This document shows, in pieces, positions 28,611 through 38,825 of a stretch of 64,000 bases of DNA (position 1 is its first letter; every line of letters starts with the position of its first letter). Origin of the DNA: CAVQSS01 sp963746605 (lineage in GTDB: Bacteria > Desulfobacterota > RBG-13-43-22); the NCBI GenBank assembly GCA_963746605.1, contig CAVVCH010000048.1:12042-76041 (forward strand). Reading direction: 5' to 3'. Under the pieces are notes generated by a model. The model did no database searches, was not told where the DNA came from, and was given only the letters and a program-made list of their open reading frames with translations. A program made the translations under genes and the position numbers.

Positions 28611-30025
28611 GGAATCTTGTCTTCCTGAGGCCCTGCTCGCTCAGGCCGGCCAATTCATCTCCGGCTGTATGGGCCTCTATTTCCCTAAGGCCCGCCGAAA
28701 GGATCTGGAAAGGGGTCTACGTTCGGTGACCCCTGAGTTCGGCTTCGAAGACCCTGAAGCCTGTATCAGGTGGCTTATCTCTTCCACCCTCAGCAGGTCC
28801 CAGGTAGAAGTCCTGGCCGGGCATCTTACCGTCGGGGAGACCTATTTTTTTCGAGACAAAAGAACCTTCGCCTTTCTCGAAGAAAAAGGCCTTCCGGAAC
28901 TGATCGAACTTCGAATGACCACCGGCAAGTACCTGAGGATCTGGTCCGCCGGTTGCTGCACCGGGGAGGAACCTTATTCACTGGCCATCCTTCTCCATAA
29001 AATATTGGGTGATGCCAAGGACTGGAATATTACCATCCTGGCCACCGACATCAATCCGGTCTTCCTCAAAAAGGCCTCCGCGGGCATTTATGGGAAGTGG
29101 TCCTTCCGAGACACTCCCGAGTGGGTCAGAGAACGATACTTCACCAAGACCGACAAAAACCAATTCGAGCTTCTACCGAAGATCAGAAAGCGAGTGTCCT
29201 TTGCCTATCACAACCTGGCTGAAAACGCCTATCCGTCATCCGCTTACGAATACGAATGTCCTGGACCTGATCCTCTGTCGAAACGTGCTCATGTACTTAA
29301 CGCCCGACCATCAGACCCAGGTAATCGGAAAACTACGCCAATGCCTGGTTCAAGGCGGTTGGTTGATTACCGGCCCGAGCGAGAGCAACGACGCCCTTTC
29401 CTCGGAGTTCGGCAGTGTCAACTTCCAGGGGGCGCCCTTCTATAGAAAAGGGTTGATGATTGGCGATGGGCGATTGGCGATTGAAAAACAACCAACATTC
29501 AGTCCCACAGAACGTCGATTCACGAACGATCAGCAACCCGATGTCTCTTCCTCACAATCGGCAATCAACAATCATGGATCATCAATCCAGGAAACACCCA
29601 GCCCCCCAGATTTTCATTCATCAATCGCCAATCAACAATCATCCATTCACTTGGCGCGCAGCGCCGCCAACCAAGGAAGTCTCCCGGAAGCCCTCGGTCA
29701 TTGTGAAAAGGCCATTGCCGCCGACCGGTTCAACCCAGGCTATTATTATCTCCGGGCCTCCATTTTGCAGGAACAGGGCAGGCTGTATGAGGCGGTCACT
29801 GATCTCAGAAAGGCGCTCTACCTGGACCAGGACTTTATACCGGCTCTCATTCTTTTAGGAAACCTTACCCGTCAGCAGGGAAACAGGAGAGGATCGTCAA
29901 GGCACTTTCGGAACGCCTTGAGGCTCTTAGACCGCCGACCACCTGAAGAGGTCATATCGGGGGCGGAAGGTCTGACCGCCGGTCGGCTCTTGGAAATGAT
30001 CCGGTCAACCATGGAGGATGGATAA
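28591..30025 (+). CDS. CheR methyltransferase with C-terminal TPR repeats (WspC-like), frame broken
   Basis: This enzyme methylates receptor glutamates using S-adenosylmethionine. The GTG start leads into an N-terminal CheR domain with VGETYFFRD, the SAM site SAGCCTGEEPYS and LATDINP. After one extra base at 29248 the frame resumes with LDLILCRNVLMYL. A low-complexity linker (29455-29650) made of short direct repeats follows, then TPR units (about 29660-29900; EALGHCEKAIAADRFNPGYYYLR). Repair gives about 477 residues, matching WspC-type CheR-TPR proteins. Confidence 0.82.
29455..29650 (+). repeat. Short GATTG/CAATC repeats forming the CheR linker
   Basis: Words such as GGCGATTGG, CAATCAACAATCA and CATCAATC recur in both orientations across about 200 bases. 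Similar words lie at 30026-30075 (start of the next cheW) and 32383-32445 (gap before cheA). Translated, they give a Gln/Asn/Ser-rich linker. This looks like intergenic repeat material that entered a reading frame. Confidence 0.6.
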
Positions 30026-30669
30026 TGGATGATTCACGATTGATGAAAGATCAACAACCATCCATTGTCCATCCCAGTTCCATCAAGAGGGACGAGGTGC
30101 ACCGACGTGTTGACGCGGTCAACGAGGCCCTGGAAAAGGGATGGGCTCCGAGCGCGGCGGAGAAAAGGCGGATCCTCAAGACCCGGGCCGTGGCCCTGGC
30201 CCTGGAACCCGAAACGGAAGAGCCGGGGGAGCGGATCGAGATTGTGGAGTTTTTACTTTCCTCTGAGAGATATGGCCTTGAATTGCGCTATGTACGCGAG
30301 GTTTGGCCTCTGAAGGACCTGACCCCTATTCCATGCACGCCGGACTTTGTCCTTGGTGTTATCAATGTGCGCGGGCAGATCCTGTCGGTTATAAACCTCA
30401 AACAGTTATTGGATCTCCCTGGAAAAGGTCTGGGGGACTTGAACAAAGTCCTCATTCTCAACTCGGACACGATGGAATTCGGCATCCTCGCAGATGATAT
30501 TGTCGGGGTCCGCAGCGTGCCCTTGAGCGGACTTAAGCAAAGCGTTCCCACACTCACCGGCTTGGGCCTGGGGTATCTCAAGGGAGTCTCCGGGGAGCGC
30601 CTGATCGTCCTGGATGCCGGCCGGATCCTTTTGGACAAGAGGATTGTGGTGGAGGAAGAGGTACAATGA
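30025..30669 (+). CDS. CheW-like coupling protein with N-terminal extension (WspD position)
   Basis: This 214-residue protein has a CheW core from about residue 70 (EFLLSSERYGLELRYVREV, FVLGVINVRGQILSVINL). An approximately 65-residue N-terminal extension includes helical sequence like that of WspD. The ATG overlaps the cheR stop (TAATG), so translation is probably coupled. The first 25 residues derive from the short repeats described above. Confidence 0.85.
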   Translation: MDDSRLMKDQQPSIVHPSSIKRDEVHRRVDAVNEALEKGWAPSAAEKRRILKTRAVALALEPETEEPGERIEIVEFLLSSERYGLELRYVREVWPLKDLTPIPCTPDFVLGVINVRGQILSVINLKQLLDLPGKGLGDLNKVLILNSDTMEFGILADDIVGVRSVPLSGLKQSVPTLTGLGLGYLKGVSGERLIVLDAGRILLDKRIVVEEEVQ

Positions 30670-30747
30670 TGAGGATTGTTTCCCGAGTGTTCGGAAATAC
30701 GCTGTCTCCGGCAAAGGACAAGATAAAATCAGAGGGGAGGAGGATAT

Positions 30748-32382
30748 ATGAAGCGGTTTATTGATCTCAGTACACGGGGCAAGCTTTTCGTCAGTTTCGG
30801 ACTGATGATTGTCTTGCTGGTCATTGTGTTGGTGACGGCCTACCGCTACCTCACGAAAATCCAGAGTTCGCAGGCGACGATATACGAGGTGGAATTCGCC
30901 AACGCGGCGGACCTCAAGGATGTCCGGTTTTATCAAGAGGGTATCCGGGCTGCCTCGCTGACGATGATGGTCCTCAAAGACCGCCAGCGTCTGGAGTCTT
31001 TGAAAAATTTAGGGGATGAGTTCACCAAAAAAAATGACGGTATCATCCGAAAGCTCATGGATCGCGAGAAACACGACAGGGACATAGCCAAGCTGAAAGA
31101 ATTCGATGAAATTCGAAAGGCCTTCAATGAAACGAGGGAAAAACAGGTCATGCCGCTGATTTTTGACGGTAAATTTGAAGAAGCCAAAACCCTGGTAGTC
31201 GGTATCCAAGCGGAGCGAAACGAAAAGATGGGGGCCATAATCAATGAACTCGTGATCGGAGCGGATGGCGTCGCCAAAGCGGTTATCACTGAATCATCCC
31301 GGTCCGTGGGCACGGCCATCAATGTCCTGATGGCGCTGGGTCTTGTGGCCGTTATAGCAGGGATCTTAGCAACGCGTCATTTAAGCCGGATCATTGCCGG
31401 GCCGTTAAATGAAATCGCCATGGTCGCCGAGCAGTTCGGCCAGGGTGACTTAACGGTCCCCCTACCCGCCGGCAATCGGGCGGATGAGGTGGGAATTCTT
31501 ACGCAGACCTTCAAAAAAATGGTCGAGAATATGCGGGGAGTGAATCGGGAGATCCAGGAGTCGGTTAATGTCCTGGCCTCCTCGGCCAGCGAAATTCTGT
31601 CTTCCACGACCGAGGTCGCCTCGAGCGTTACCGAAACCGCGACGGCCGTGAGCGAAACGACGACCACCGTCGAAGAGGTGAAACAGACGGCGATGATCTC
31701 GAGCCAGAAGGCGAGTTATGTCTCCGAGGCCGCCCAGAAGGCGGTTCAGGTTTCTCAGATCGGAGGAAAGGCGGTAGATGACACGGTTGAAAAGATGGAC
31801 CGCATCCGTCACCATATGGAGTCTGTCACAGAGAGCATCATTAGATTGAGCGAACAGGGTCAGGCCATTGGGGGAATCATCGCCACAGTGAATGACCTTG
31901 CGGAACAGTCGAACCTGCTGGCTGTTAATGCTTCCATTGAAGCGGCCAAGGCGGGCGAGCAGGGAAGGGGTTTTACCGTGGTGGCCCAAGAGGTGCGGAG
32001 TCTCGCCGAACAGTCGAAGCAGGCTACGGCCCAAGTGCGGACCATCCTGAACGATATCCAGAAGGCGACGAGCGCGGCGGTGCTCGCCACCGAACAGGGG
32101 AGCAAGACGGTCGAAGAGGGGGCGCTGCAGTCTGCGCAGGCTGGAGAGGCGATCAAAACGCTCGCGGCCAGCATCACTGAAGCAGCCCAGGCGGCGATGC
32201 AGATCGTTGCTTCGAGCCAGCAGCAGCTCGTGGGGATGGAGCAGGTCATCTCGGCGATGAACAGCATAAAACTGGCGAGTGAGCAGAATGTCATCGGGAC
32301 GAAGCAGACGGAAACCGCGGCCTATAACCTTCATGATCTGGGACAGAGGCTGAAAAAGTTGGCGGAGCAGTACAAGGTGTGA
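30748..32382 (+). CDS. Methyl-accepting chemotaxis protein (WspA-like)
   Basis: This is a 544-residue transmembrane receptor. TM1 is near residues 11-33, a helical-bundle sensor of the 4HB_MCP type spans about 34-185, TM2 about 188-210, HAMP about 211-265, and the signalling hairpin about 266-540. The conserved tip reads EQSNLLAVNASIEAAKAGEQGRGF. There is no C-terminal NWETF-type pentapeptide for CheR docking. The start has GGAGGAGG. Its place between cheW and cheA makes it the only receptor of this system. Confidence 0.92.
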   Translation: MKRFIDLSTRGKLFVSFGLMIVLLVIVLVTAYRYLTKIQSSQATIYEVEFANAADLKDVRFYQEGIRAASLTMMVLKDRQRLESLKNLGDEFTKKNDGIIRKLMDREKHDRDIAKLKEFDEIRKAFNETREKQVMPLIFDGKFEEAKTLVVGIQAERNEKMGAIINELVIGADGVAKAVITESSRSVGTAINVLMALGLVAVIAGILATRHLSRIIAGPLNEIAMVAEQFGQGDLTVPLPAGNRADEVGILTQTFKKMVENMRGVNREIQESVNVLASSASEILSSTTEVASSVTETATAVSETTTTVEEVKQTAMISSQKASYVSEAAQKAVQVSQIGGKAVDDTVEKMDRIRHHMESVTESIIRLSEQGQAIGGIIATVNDLAEQSNLLAVNASIEAAKAGEQGRGFTVVAQEVRSLAEQSKQATAQVRTILNDIQKATSAAVLATEQGSKTVEEGALQSAQAGEAIKTLAASITEAAQAAMQIVASSQQQLVGMEQVISAMNSIKLASEQNVIGTKQTETAAYNLHDLGQRLKKLAEQYKV

Positions 32383-32403
32383 CCATTGGATTTATGATTT
32401 ATT

Positions 32404-32441
32404 ATTGACGATTGCAATGAATAACTACCTCAATCGTCAAT
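32404..32441. repeat. Inverted repeat between MCP and cheA genes
   Basis: ATTGACGATTG and its exact complement CAATCGTCAAT enclose a 16-base loop in the 65-base gap. It belongs to the same GATTG/CAATC repeat class as the CheR linker and has no U-run, so it is not a clear terminator. Confidence 0.6.
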
Positions 32442-32447
32442 CCACAA

Positions 32448-34757
32448 ATGTCAGAGACCATTATGGATAAGGATGACGCATTCTTAAAGAGGCTTCTGGC
32501 CACCTTCAAGGCAGAGGCGGCCGAACACATCGTCGCCATCTCAACAGGCCTTGTTGAGTTGGAAAAGGCCTCCTCTGCAGAAATGCAGGCCGGGATCATC
32601 GAAGCGGTCTTCCGCGAAGCCCATAGCCTGAAAGGGGCGGCGAGGGCTGTAAATCTCACTCCCGTCGAAGCGGTGTGCCAGTCCTTCGAGGGCGTCCTGG
32701 CCGCCCTCAAGCGAAAAGAAATCGTTCCTGAACGGGAAATACTGGACCTCCTTCACCGAACCGTCAACCTGCTGGGAGAACTTCTGGCTCCTCTCCGGGA
32801 GGAGGGTGGCCCCATTGAAAAAAAAGGGATCCGGGGTCTCCTACGAGAGCTCGACGACACCACGAGAAAGGCCCATCGGGAAAAAAGGACAAAGGCCAAT
32901 GAGGAGACCCCCGCAGATGTCTCACCGTTATTACAGGAGGAAAAACAGCCGCTTCCCGCGCCGGCACCCGGGTCCCTCCGGGTGACAGCCGATACCATCA
33001 GAGTGTCGAAACAAAAGCTGGACGCCATCCTGCTTCAAACCGAGGAACTCCTCTCCATAAAACAGGCTGCCGGGCAGAGAGCCAGGGAGCTTAGCGAAAT
33101 CGCGGCCATCGTCTGGGCCATCAAGAAGGACTTGGCCGGAATCCGGCCCGAGATCCGGACAGTCGTCGGAAAAGAGAAAAAAAAAGACGCCGTCAAGACC
33201 CCGTCTGACGGAGCGATGGACAAGCTACTCGATTTTCTGGCATCAAGACAGGATCAAGTCTCGCGACTGGATGAGGTCCTTTCTGTTTTTGGAAGGGCTT
33301 TAGAGCGCGACCGACGGTCCTTAGCCGGCATGATCGACGGATTGCTCGACGATGTTAAAACAATCTCGATGCTTCCTTTCTCGTCGCTGCTGGAGATCAT
33401 GCCGAAGCTGGTCCGCGATCTTGCCCGTGACCGGGGCAAGGAGGTGGTCCTCAGAACAAACGGAGCAGAAATCGAGGTTGACCGGCGCATCCTCGACGAA
33501 ATAAGGGAGCCTCTTATCCATCTGGTACGGAATTGCGTCGACCATGGGATAGAAAACCCGGAGGAGAGGATGGCGAAAAGAAAGACCGCCGCCGGCACCA
33601 TCAGGATCGATGTGGTTCAAAGGGAAGGAAAGTCGGTCGAAGTCCTCGTCTCCGATGACGGAGCTGGGATCAATGTAGCAGAGATTGAGCGGTCTGCCAT
33701 TCGGTTGGGAATCCTTTCGAAAGAAGAAGCTGATAAGCTGGATGAACCAAGACTGCTGCGTCTCCTATTCTTTTCAGGGGTGACAACAAGCCCCATTATT
33801 ACCGATATCTCGGGAAGGGGTCTTGGTCTGGCGATCGTACAGGAGCGGGTCGAAAAATTGGGCGGCGCCGTATTTTGTGAAACGGCCTCCGGAAAAGGGG
33901 TTTCCTTCCGAATCCTCTTGCCCATTACCCTGGCCACGTTGCGGGGGTTGGTTGTTCACATTGAGGACCGTCCGGTTGTCGTCCCGTTAACGGGTCTTGA
34001 CCGCACCATCCGGGTTAAACAGGAACACATCAAGACCGTCGAAAACAAGGAGACCATAACTCTGGCAGGAGAGACGATCCCTCTCCTGCCCCTCCGGGCG
34101 GTCCTGGAAATTCCCCGGCTGGAAAAGCGGGGAATCAAGGCTGGAACCGTGCAGGCGGTTGTGCTCGGCACCGCGGAACACCGGATTGCCTTTACCGTGG
34201 ATGATATCCTGCACGAGCAGGAGGTGCTGGTGAAGAACCTTGGTCGGCAACTGGCACGGGTTCGAAACATCGCCGGCGCCACCGTCCTCGGTACGGGTCA
34301 GGTTGTACCTGTCCTGAACGTTTCCGACTTATTGAAGTCGGCGGTCAAGGTCTCGGTCGCTGCCGAAGAACCTCTGGTCGCCGAGGAAACGGAAAGAAAA
34401 TCCATTCTGGTGGTCGAGGATTCAATCACTGCCCGTACGTTGATAAAAAATATCCTTGCCGGCGCGGGATATGATGTGAAGTCGGCCGTCGATGGTCTCG
34501 ACGCCTATACGATGCTCAAGGTCGAAGATTTTGGCCTGGTGGTATCGGATGTGGACATGCCGAGGATGAACGGCTTTGAGCTGACGACCAAGATTCGCTC
34601 GGACAAGAAGCTGACCGACCTCCCCGTTGTCCTGGTCACCGCCCTCGATTCGCGGGAAGACCGGGAAAGAGGCATCGACGTCGGCGCCGACGCCTACATC
34701 GTCAAGAGCAGCTTTGACCAGAGCAATTTGCTGGAAGTGATTAAACGGTTGATTTGA
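32448..34757 (+). CDS. Hybrid CheA histidine kinase with C-terminal receiver (WspE-like)
   Basis: This is a 769-residue kinase core. The HPt domain has EAHSLKGAARA near residue 49. Dimerization and HATPase domains (about 290-500) carry LIHLVRNCVDHGIE, DDGAGI and GRGLGLAIV. The CheW-like P5 domain covers about 505-635. A C-terminal REC domain (about 645-769) has VVSDVDMPRMNGFEL with the phosphoacceptor Asp. CheA-REC fusion is the hallmark of Wsp-type systems. Start codons at 32448 and 32463 are both possible; neither has a strong ribosome site. Confidence 0.9.
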   Translation: MSETIMDKDDAFLKRLLATFKAEAAEHIVAISTGLVELEKASSAEMQAGIIEAVFREAHSLKGAARAVNLTPVEAVCQSFEGVLAALKRKEIVPEREILDLLHRTVNLLGELLAPLREEGGPIEKKGIRGLLRELDDTTRKAHREKRTKANEETPADVSPLLQEEKQPLPAPAPGSLRVTADTIRVSKQKLDAILLQTEELLSIKQAAGQRARELSEIAAIVWAIKKDLAGIRPEIRTVVGKEKKKDAVKTPSDGAMDKLLDFLASRQDQVSRLDEVLSVFGRALERDRRSLAGMIDGLLDDVKTISMLPFSSLLEIMPKLVRDLARDRGKEVVLRTNGAEIEVDRRILDEIREPLIHLVRNCVDHGIENPEERMAKRKTAAGTIRIDVVQREGKSVEVLVSDDGAGINVAEIERSAIRLGILSKEEADKLDEPRLLRLLFFSGVTTSPIITDISGRGLGLAIVQERVEKLGGAVFCETASGKGVSFRILLPITLATLRGLVVHIEDRPVVVPLTGLDRTIRVKQEHIKTVENKETITLAGETIPLLPLRAVLEIPRLEKRGIKAGTVQAVVLGTAEHRIAFTVDDILHEQEVLVKNLGRQLARVRNIAGATVLGTGQVVPVLNVSDLLKSAVKVSVAAEEPLVAEETERKSILVVEDSITARTLIKNILAGAGYDVKSAVDGLDAYTMLKVEDFGLVVSDVDMPRMNGFELTTKIRSDKKLTDLPVVLVTALDSREDRERGIDVGADAYIVKSSFDQSNLLEVIKRLI

Positions 34758-34858
34758 TATCGGAGAAACGGGGGGTGTCTCTCTGTCACCGATTCTCCGA
34801 TTCATCACCTGAGGTCCCTTGTCCGACGAGACTTACTCCTAGAAGGAATTTATATCTA

Positions 34859-35915
34859 ATGATCCGTGTTCTCATCGTCGAAGACTCTCTCACCGCTCGG
34901 GAATACCTGGTCCATATTTTCAGTTCCGACCCGGGGGTCAGGGTCATTGGGACGGCCACAGACGGGGCCGAGGCGGTGAAATTGGCTGAAAGGCTGAAGC
35001 CGGATGTCATCACCATGGACATCCACATGCCGGTCATGGACGGCCTTGAGGCCACCCGAAAGATCATGGAAACCCACCCGGTGCCCATCGTCATCGTCAG
35101 CGGCATCTGGGACCCGAGGGAGGTGGAGACCACCTTCCGGGCCATCGAAGCCGGCGCCCTGATCGTTGTGCAGAGGCCGGCCGGTATGGGCCACCCGGAG
35201 AGCGAAAGGCTGAAAAATGAGCTTATCTCCAAAGTCAAGCTCATGTCCGAAGTGAAGGTCGTCAGGAGATGGGGCCGTTCCCCGAAGATAAAGGAAGAGA
35301 AAAAGGACGCCCCCCTCTCTTTTTCGATTAACGGTCGGCAGGATATCGGGGTTGTGGCCATAGGGGCCTCGACCGGAGGCCCATTGGTGCTTCAGAAGAT
35401 CCTTTCCGGACTTCCGCCGGATTTCCCGGTGCCGGTCCTGATCGTCCAGCATATCGCCGCAGGGCTTTATTCAGGGGATGCTGGATTGGCTCTCCGAGAC
35501 CAGCCGCCTTCGGTTGCATATTGCTCAAGAAAGGGAAAAAATATTGGGCGGCCGGGCCTACTTTGCCCCTGACGATTTTTTCTTGGGTGTGGACAAAAGC
35601 GGGGGCATAAAGCTCCAAAGAAGAAGGTCCGATGGCACCACGCAACCTTCCGTATCCCACCTTTTCCGAACCATCGCCGAAGTGTACCAGGAGAAATCGG
35701 TCGGTATCTTGTTGACCGGCATGGGGAGCGACGGGGCCGCAGAATTGAAAACCATGAGAGAAAAAGGGGCTATTACCATTATACAGGATCAGCCAAGCTC
35801 GATTGTCTTCGGGATGCCGGGAGCGGCCCGTGAACTCGGGGCGGCTCTGTTTGAGCTTCCCCCCGAAAAGATAGCTTCGGCCCTTATGGCTATGATCGCC
35901 AAAAAAGAAGATTGA
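34859..35915 (+). CDS. cheB: CheB methylesterase (WspF-like), frame broken
   Basis: CheB removes methyl groups from receptor glutamates when phosphorylated. The N-terminal REC domain has TMDIHMPVMDGLEA (Asp near residue 56). The C-terminal esterase has the Ser in IGASTGGPLV, the His in VQHIAAGF and the Asp in GMGSDGAAE. One extra C at 35465 splits the gene just after the active-site His. Removing it restores QHIAAGFIQGMLDWL and about 351 residues. The ATG at 34859 follows AAGGAA. Confidence 0.87.
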
Positions 35916-35941
35916 TGACCATCATCAATACGGAGATATGA

Positions 35942-38170
35942 ATGGGATCTATTGTCAATGAGCCTATCAGGGTATTGGTTGTTGAAGACAGTCCGACTCA
36001 GGCCGAAAGTCTGAAATATATCCTCGAACAGCAGGCCTATAAGGTCTCTGTAGCCCGAAATGGGGAGGAGGCCCTCGAGATGATCGGCGGAATCAGACCA
36101 GCCGTCGTCATCAGCGATATCCTCATGCCCAAGATGAACGGCTTTTTGCTCTGTAAAAAAATCAAGTCGGATACGAACCTGAAGAATATCCCCGTCATCT
36201 TACTCACCGCCTTGTCCGATCCCCAAGACGTGCTCAAAAGCCTTGAATGCGGGGCTGACAATTTCATCAGCAAACCTTTTGAAGAGGAATATCTCCTGGA
36301 GAAGATCAGGTATACCCTGATTAATGCCGGAACACCCCGGGAATCCGAGGTCCGGACAGGGGCGGAAATCCTATTTAAGGGAGAGAAATACTGGATCACC
36401 GCCGAACCGCAACATGTCCTCGATCTTCTGCTGTCGACTTACGAAATAGCGGTCGTCAAAAACCATGAACTGAACGAAGTGCAGGAAGAACTCAATTCGC
36501 TGAACGAGCGGCTCGAAAAGAAGGTTGAAGCGAGGACGGCGGCACTCCTCCAGGAAATCGAGGACAGGAAAAGGGCCGAGCAAGAGGTAAAGCAACTCAA
36601 TGAAGAACTCGAAAATCGGGTTATGGAACGGACGGCCCAACTACAAACGATCCTCGACAATCTGACTGAAGGCCTGGTCGTCTCGGACCTGGAAGGCCAC
36701 CTATTCCATTGGAATCCCGCTGCCGTGGCCATGCACGGGTTTTCCAGCCAGGAAGAAGGCCTTCGCCGGCTGCCGGAGTTCACCGAAATCTTTGAACTGT
36801 CCACGGCAGAAGAAGGGGTATTGCCGTTGGAGCGGTGGCCTCTGGCCCGCATCCTGCGCGGTGAGACTCTGCACGGCTATGAGGTGCGAATCCGCCGTCT
36901 TGGATCCAATTGGAGCCGGGTCTTCAATTACGGCGGAACGCTCGCCCGGGACAGGGAGGGAAACCCGCTTCTGGCGATCGTCACCCTCGACGACATCACC
37001 GAGCGGATTCGCTCCGTCGAAGCCCTGCGCCAAGCCAAGGAGGAGTGGGAACGCACCTTCGACAGCGTACCCGACCTAATCGCCATCATAGACCAAAACT
37101 TTCGGATCATACGGGTGAACAAGGCCATGGCCGAACGACTGGGCTGTCCTTCCAATGATTGTGTCGGGTTAATCTGTTACGAGCAGGTGCACGGAACCGA
37201 TTCGCCGCCGGCCTCCTGCTCCATGGCCCTGGCAGATGGACGGGAGTATCTTTCGGAAATGCACGAGAACCGCATTGGCGGCCACTTCCTGATGAGTACG
37301 ACGCCTTTGACCGATGCTCAGGACCGAATGATCGGAACCATTCACGTGGCCCGGGATATCACCGAACGCAAAAAATTGGAAGAAGAACTGCGTCGCTCCC
37401 GGGATGAGCTGGAAGTCCGGGTTCGTGAACGAACAGCCCAGCTTTTCGTCGCCAATGAAGGACTGAGAAAGGAAATCGTCGAACACCGGAAGGCCGAAGA
37501 GGCCCTTCGGCAGTCTCAGGAGCAACTAAGAATTCTGGCCTCCAAGATCCTGACCGCCCAGGAAGATGAAAGAAAACGGATCGCCCTGGAAGTTCATGAT
37601 ATCCTGGGATCCTCTTTGAGTGCCATCAAATTCAAGGTGGAAGAGGCTTTAATGAATATCCCCAAAAATATATCTACTTCCCTGGAGGTTATCATCCCCC
37701 ACATTCAGGAAACGATTGCAGAAGCCAGACGAATTCAGGCCGACCTCCGCCCCCCCCTCCTGGATGATCTGGGACTTTTAGCCACCATTTCCTGGTTTTG
37801 TCGGAGATATGAAACCATTTATTCGGGTATCCACGTTGAACAAATGATTGCCATCCGAGAAGAGGAGGTGCCGGACCGTCTTAAGATCGCTCTTTTTAGA
37901 ATTATACAGGAAGCCATGAATAATATCGGCAAATATGCCGGGGCTGACAAGGTGCACCTGGGATTGCGAAAAGTCGAGGCTGCCCTAGAGCTGAGCATTA
38001 GGGATAATGGAAAAGGTTTTGACCTGGCAGCGCTTTCCTCCAGGGAAAATTTGAGAAAAGGTCTGGGTCTTTCCAGTATGAGAGAGCGAACCGAATTTTC
38101 AGAAGGTACGTTTTCCCTCGAGTCGGCCAAAGGCAAGGGGACGGTGATCAAAGCCGTTTGGTCGATCTGA
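35942..38170 (+). CDS. REC-PAS-PAS histidine kinase (HisKA_3), in place of WspR
   Basis: This 742-residue hybrid protein opens with a receiver (about 8-125; VVISDILMPKMNGF, later KPF). A coiled coil (about 165-235) follows, then PAS (about 238-355), a second PAS (about 365-480) ending in HVARDITERKKLEEE, and another coiled coil. The dimerization domain carries LEVHDILGSSLS (phosphoacceptor His near 546), and the NarL-type HATPase is C-terminal (DNGKGF, GLGLSSMRER). The receiver is the likely target of CheA. It lies 26 bases after cheB in the same operon. No cognate NarL-type regulator is seen nearby. Confidence 0.88.
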   Translation: MGSIVNEPIRVLVVEDSPTQAESLKYILEQQAYKVSVARNGEEALEMIGGIRPAVVISDILMPKMNGFLLCKKIKSDTNLKNIPVILLTALSDPQDVLKSLECGADNFISKPFEEEYLLEKIRYTLINAGTPRESEVRTGAEILFKGEKYWITAEPQHVLDLLLSTYEIAVVKNHELNEVQEELNSLNERLEKKVEARTAALLQEIEDRKRAEQEVKQLNEELENRVMERTAQLQTILDNLTEGLVVSDLEGHLFHWNPAAVAMHGFSSQEEGLRRLPEFTEIFELSTAEEGVLPLERWPLARILRGETLHGYEVRIRRLGSNWSRVFNYGGTLARDREGNPLLAIVTLDDITERIRSVEALRQAKEEWERTFDSVPDLIAIIDQNFRIIRVNKAMAERLGCPSNDCVGLICYEQVHGTDSPPASCSMALADGREYLSEMHENRIGGHFLMSTTPLTDAQDRMIGTIHVARDITERKKLEEELRRSRDELEVRVRERTAQLFVANEGLRKEIVEHRKAEEALRQSQEQLRILASKILTAQEDERKRIALEVHDILGSSLSAIKFKVEEALMNIPKNISTSLEVIIPHIQETIAEARRIQADLRPPLLDDLGLLATISWFCRRYETIYSGIHVEQMIAIREEEVPDRLKIALFRIIQEAMNNIGKYAGADKVHLGLRKVEAALELSIRDNGKGFDLAALSSRENLRKGLGLSSMRERTEFSEGTFSLESAKGKGTVIKAVWSI

Positions 38171-38171
38171 T

Positions 38172-38810
38172 TCACATGACGGATCTTTGGGCCAATCCGG
38201 CCTCCTGACCGAGGAAGTCGGCCAGCAGCCAGCCCAGTATAGCCAGGCATTCCATGTCCAGAAATTTTTCCGCCCGGCGTTGAAACAACAGGGTGCACTG
38301 GGCCGGAAAGTCTTCATCCTCATCATTAAACAGAAGGAGCAGCGGGATTTGGGGCAGGGCCTGAATGTGCCCGGTGAACTGGTAGGAGAGTTCCAAGGCC
38401 GGGGGAACGGCTTCCAGACGGCCGGCTGCTTCCCGGAGCTTTTCCAGGCGTCCGGAGAAGTTCCGGGCGATGGCTCGCTCGCTGTTGTTAACAAATCCGG
38501 ATACAAACGGGGCGGCATCCCGGAAGTCTTTGTAGGAAACCCAATCTTCCCCTTGCCGGGGGAACACGGGAGGAGCGAGAAGAAGATATCGGCACAAGAC
38601 GATGCGGATGGCATGGATGGGTTCCAGGCCCGTGTCGTCAAAAACACCGGAGGATGAAACCCGGTAGGTTTTTCCGAAGAAGGGAATCACGGCCTCCCCT
38701 TGATCAATCGTGATGGCCAGGGTTTCGGCAATCCCGGCCAGATCGATTTGGGCCACCTGGGCCAGGTAATCGCGGACTGTCTCTTCGAAAATAGGTATCT
38801 TGCCGCTCAT
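38172..38810 (-). CDS. DUF3786 protein
   Basis: This is a 212-residue soluble protein of the DUF3786 family, common in anaerobes with corrinoid or folate C1 metabolism. The central WVSYKDFRDAAPF motif and the C-terminal FNDEDEDFPAQCTLLFQRRA stretch are visible. Biochemical function is not established. It ends 1 base from the kinase gene in convergent orientation. A partial, broken copy of its C-terminus lies at 27850-28010. The start has AGGAG. Confidence 0.82.
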   Translation of the reverse strand: MSGKIPIFEETVRDYLAQVAQIDLAGIAETLAITIDQGEAVIPFFGKTYRVSSSGVFDDTGLEPIHAIRIVLCRYLLLAPPVFPRQGEDWVSYKDFRDAAPFVSGFVNNSERAIARNFSGRLEKLREAAGRLEAVPPALELSYQFTGHIQALPQIPLLLLFNDEDEDFPAQCTLLFQRRAEKFLDMECLAILGWLLADFLGQEAGLAQRSVM

Positions 38811-38825
38811 CGACTGCTCCTGTGC

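Noticed and set aside
29455..29650. CRISPR-like array in the GATTG/CAATC repeats
   Set aside because: Repeat units are short, irregular and in both orientations, with no even spacers; the stretch is translated in the CheR frame.
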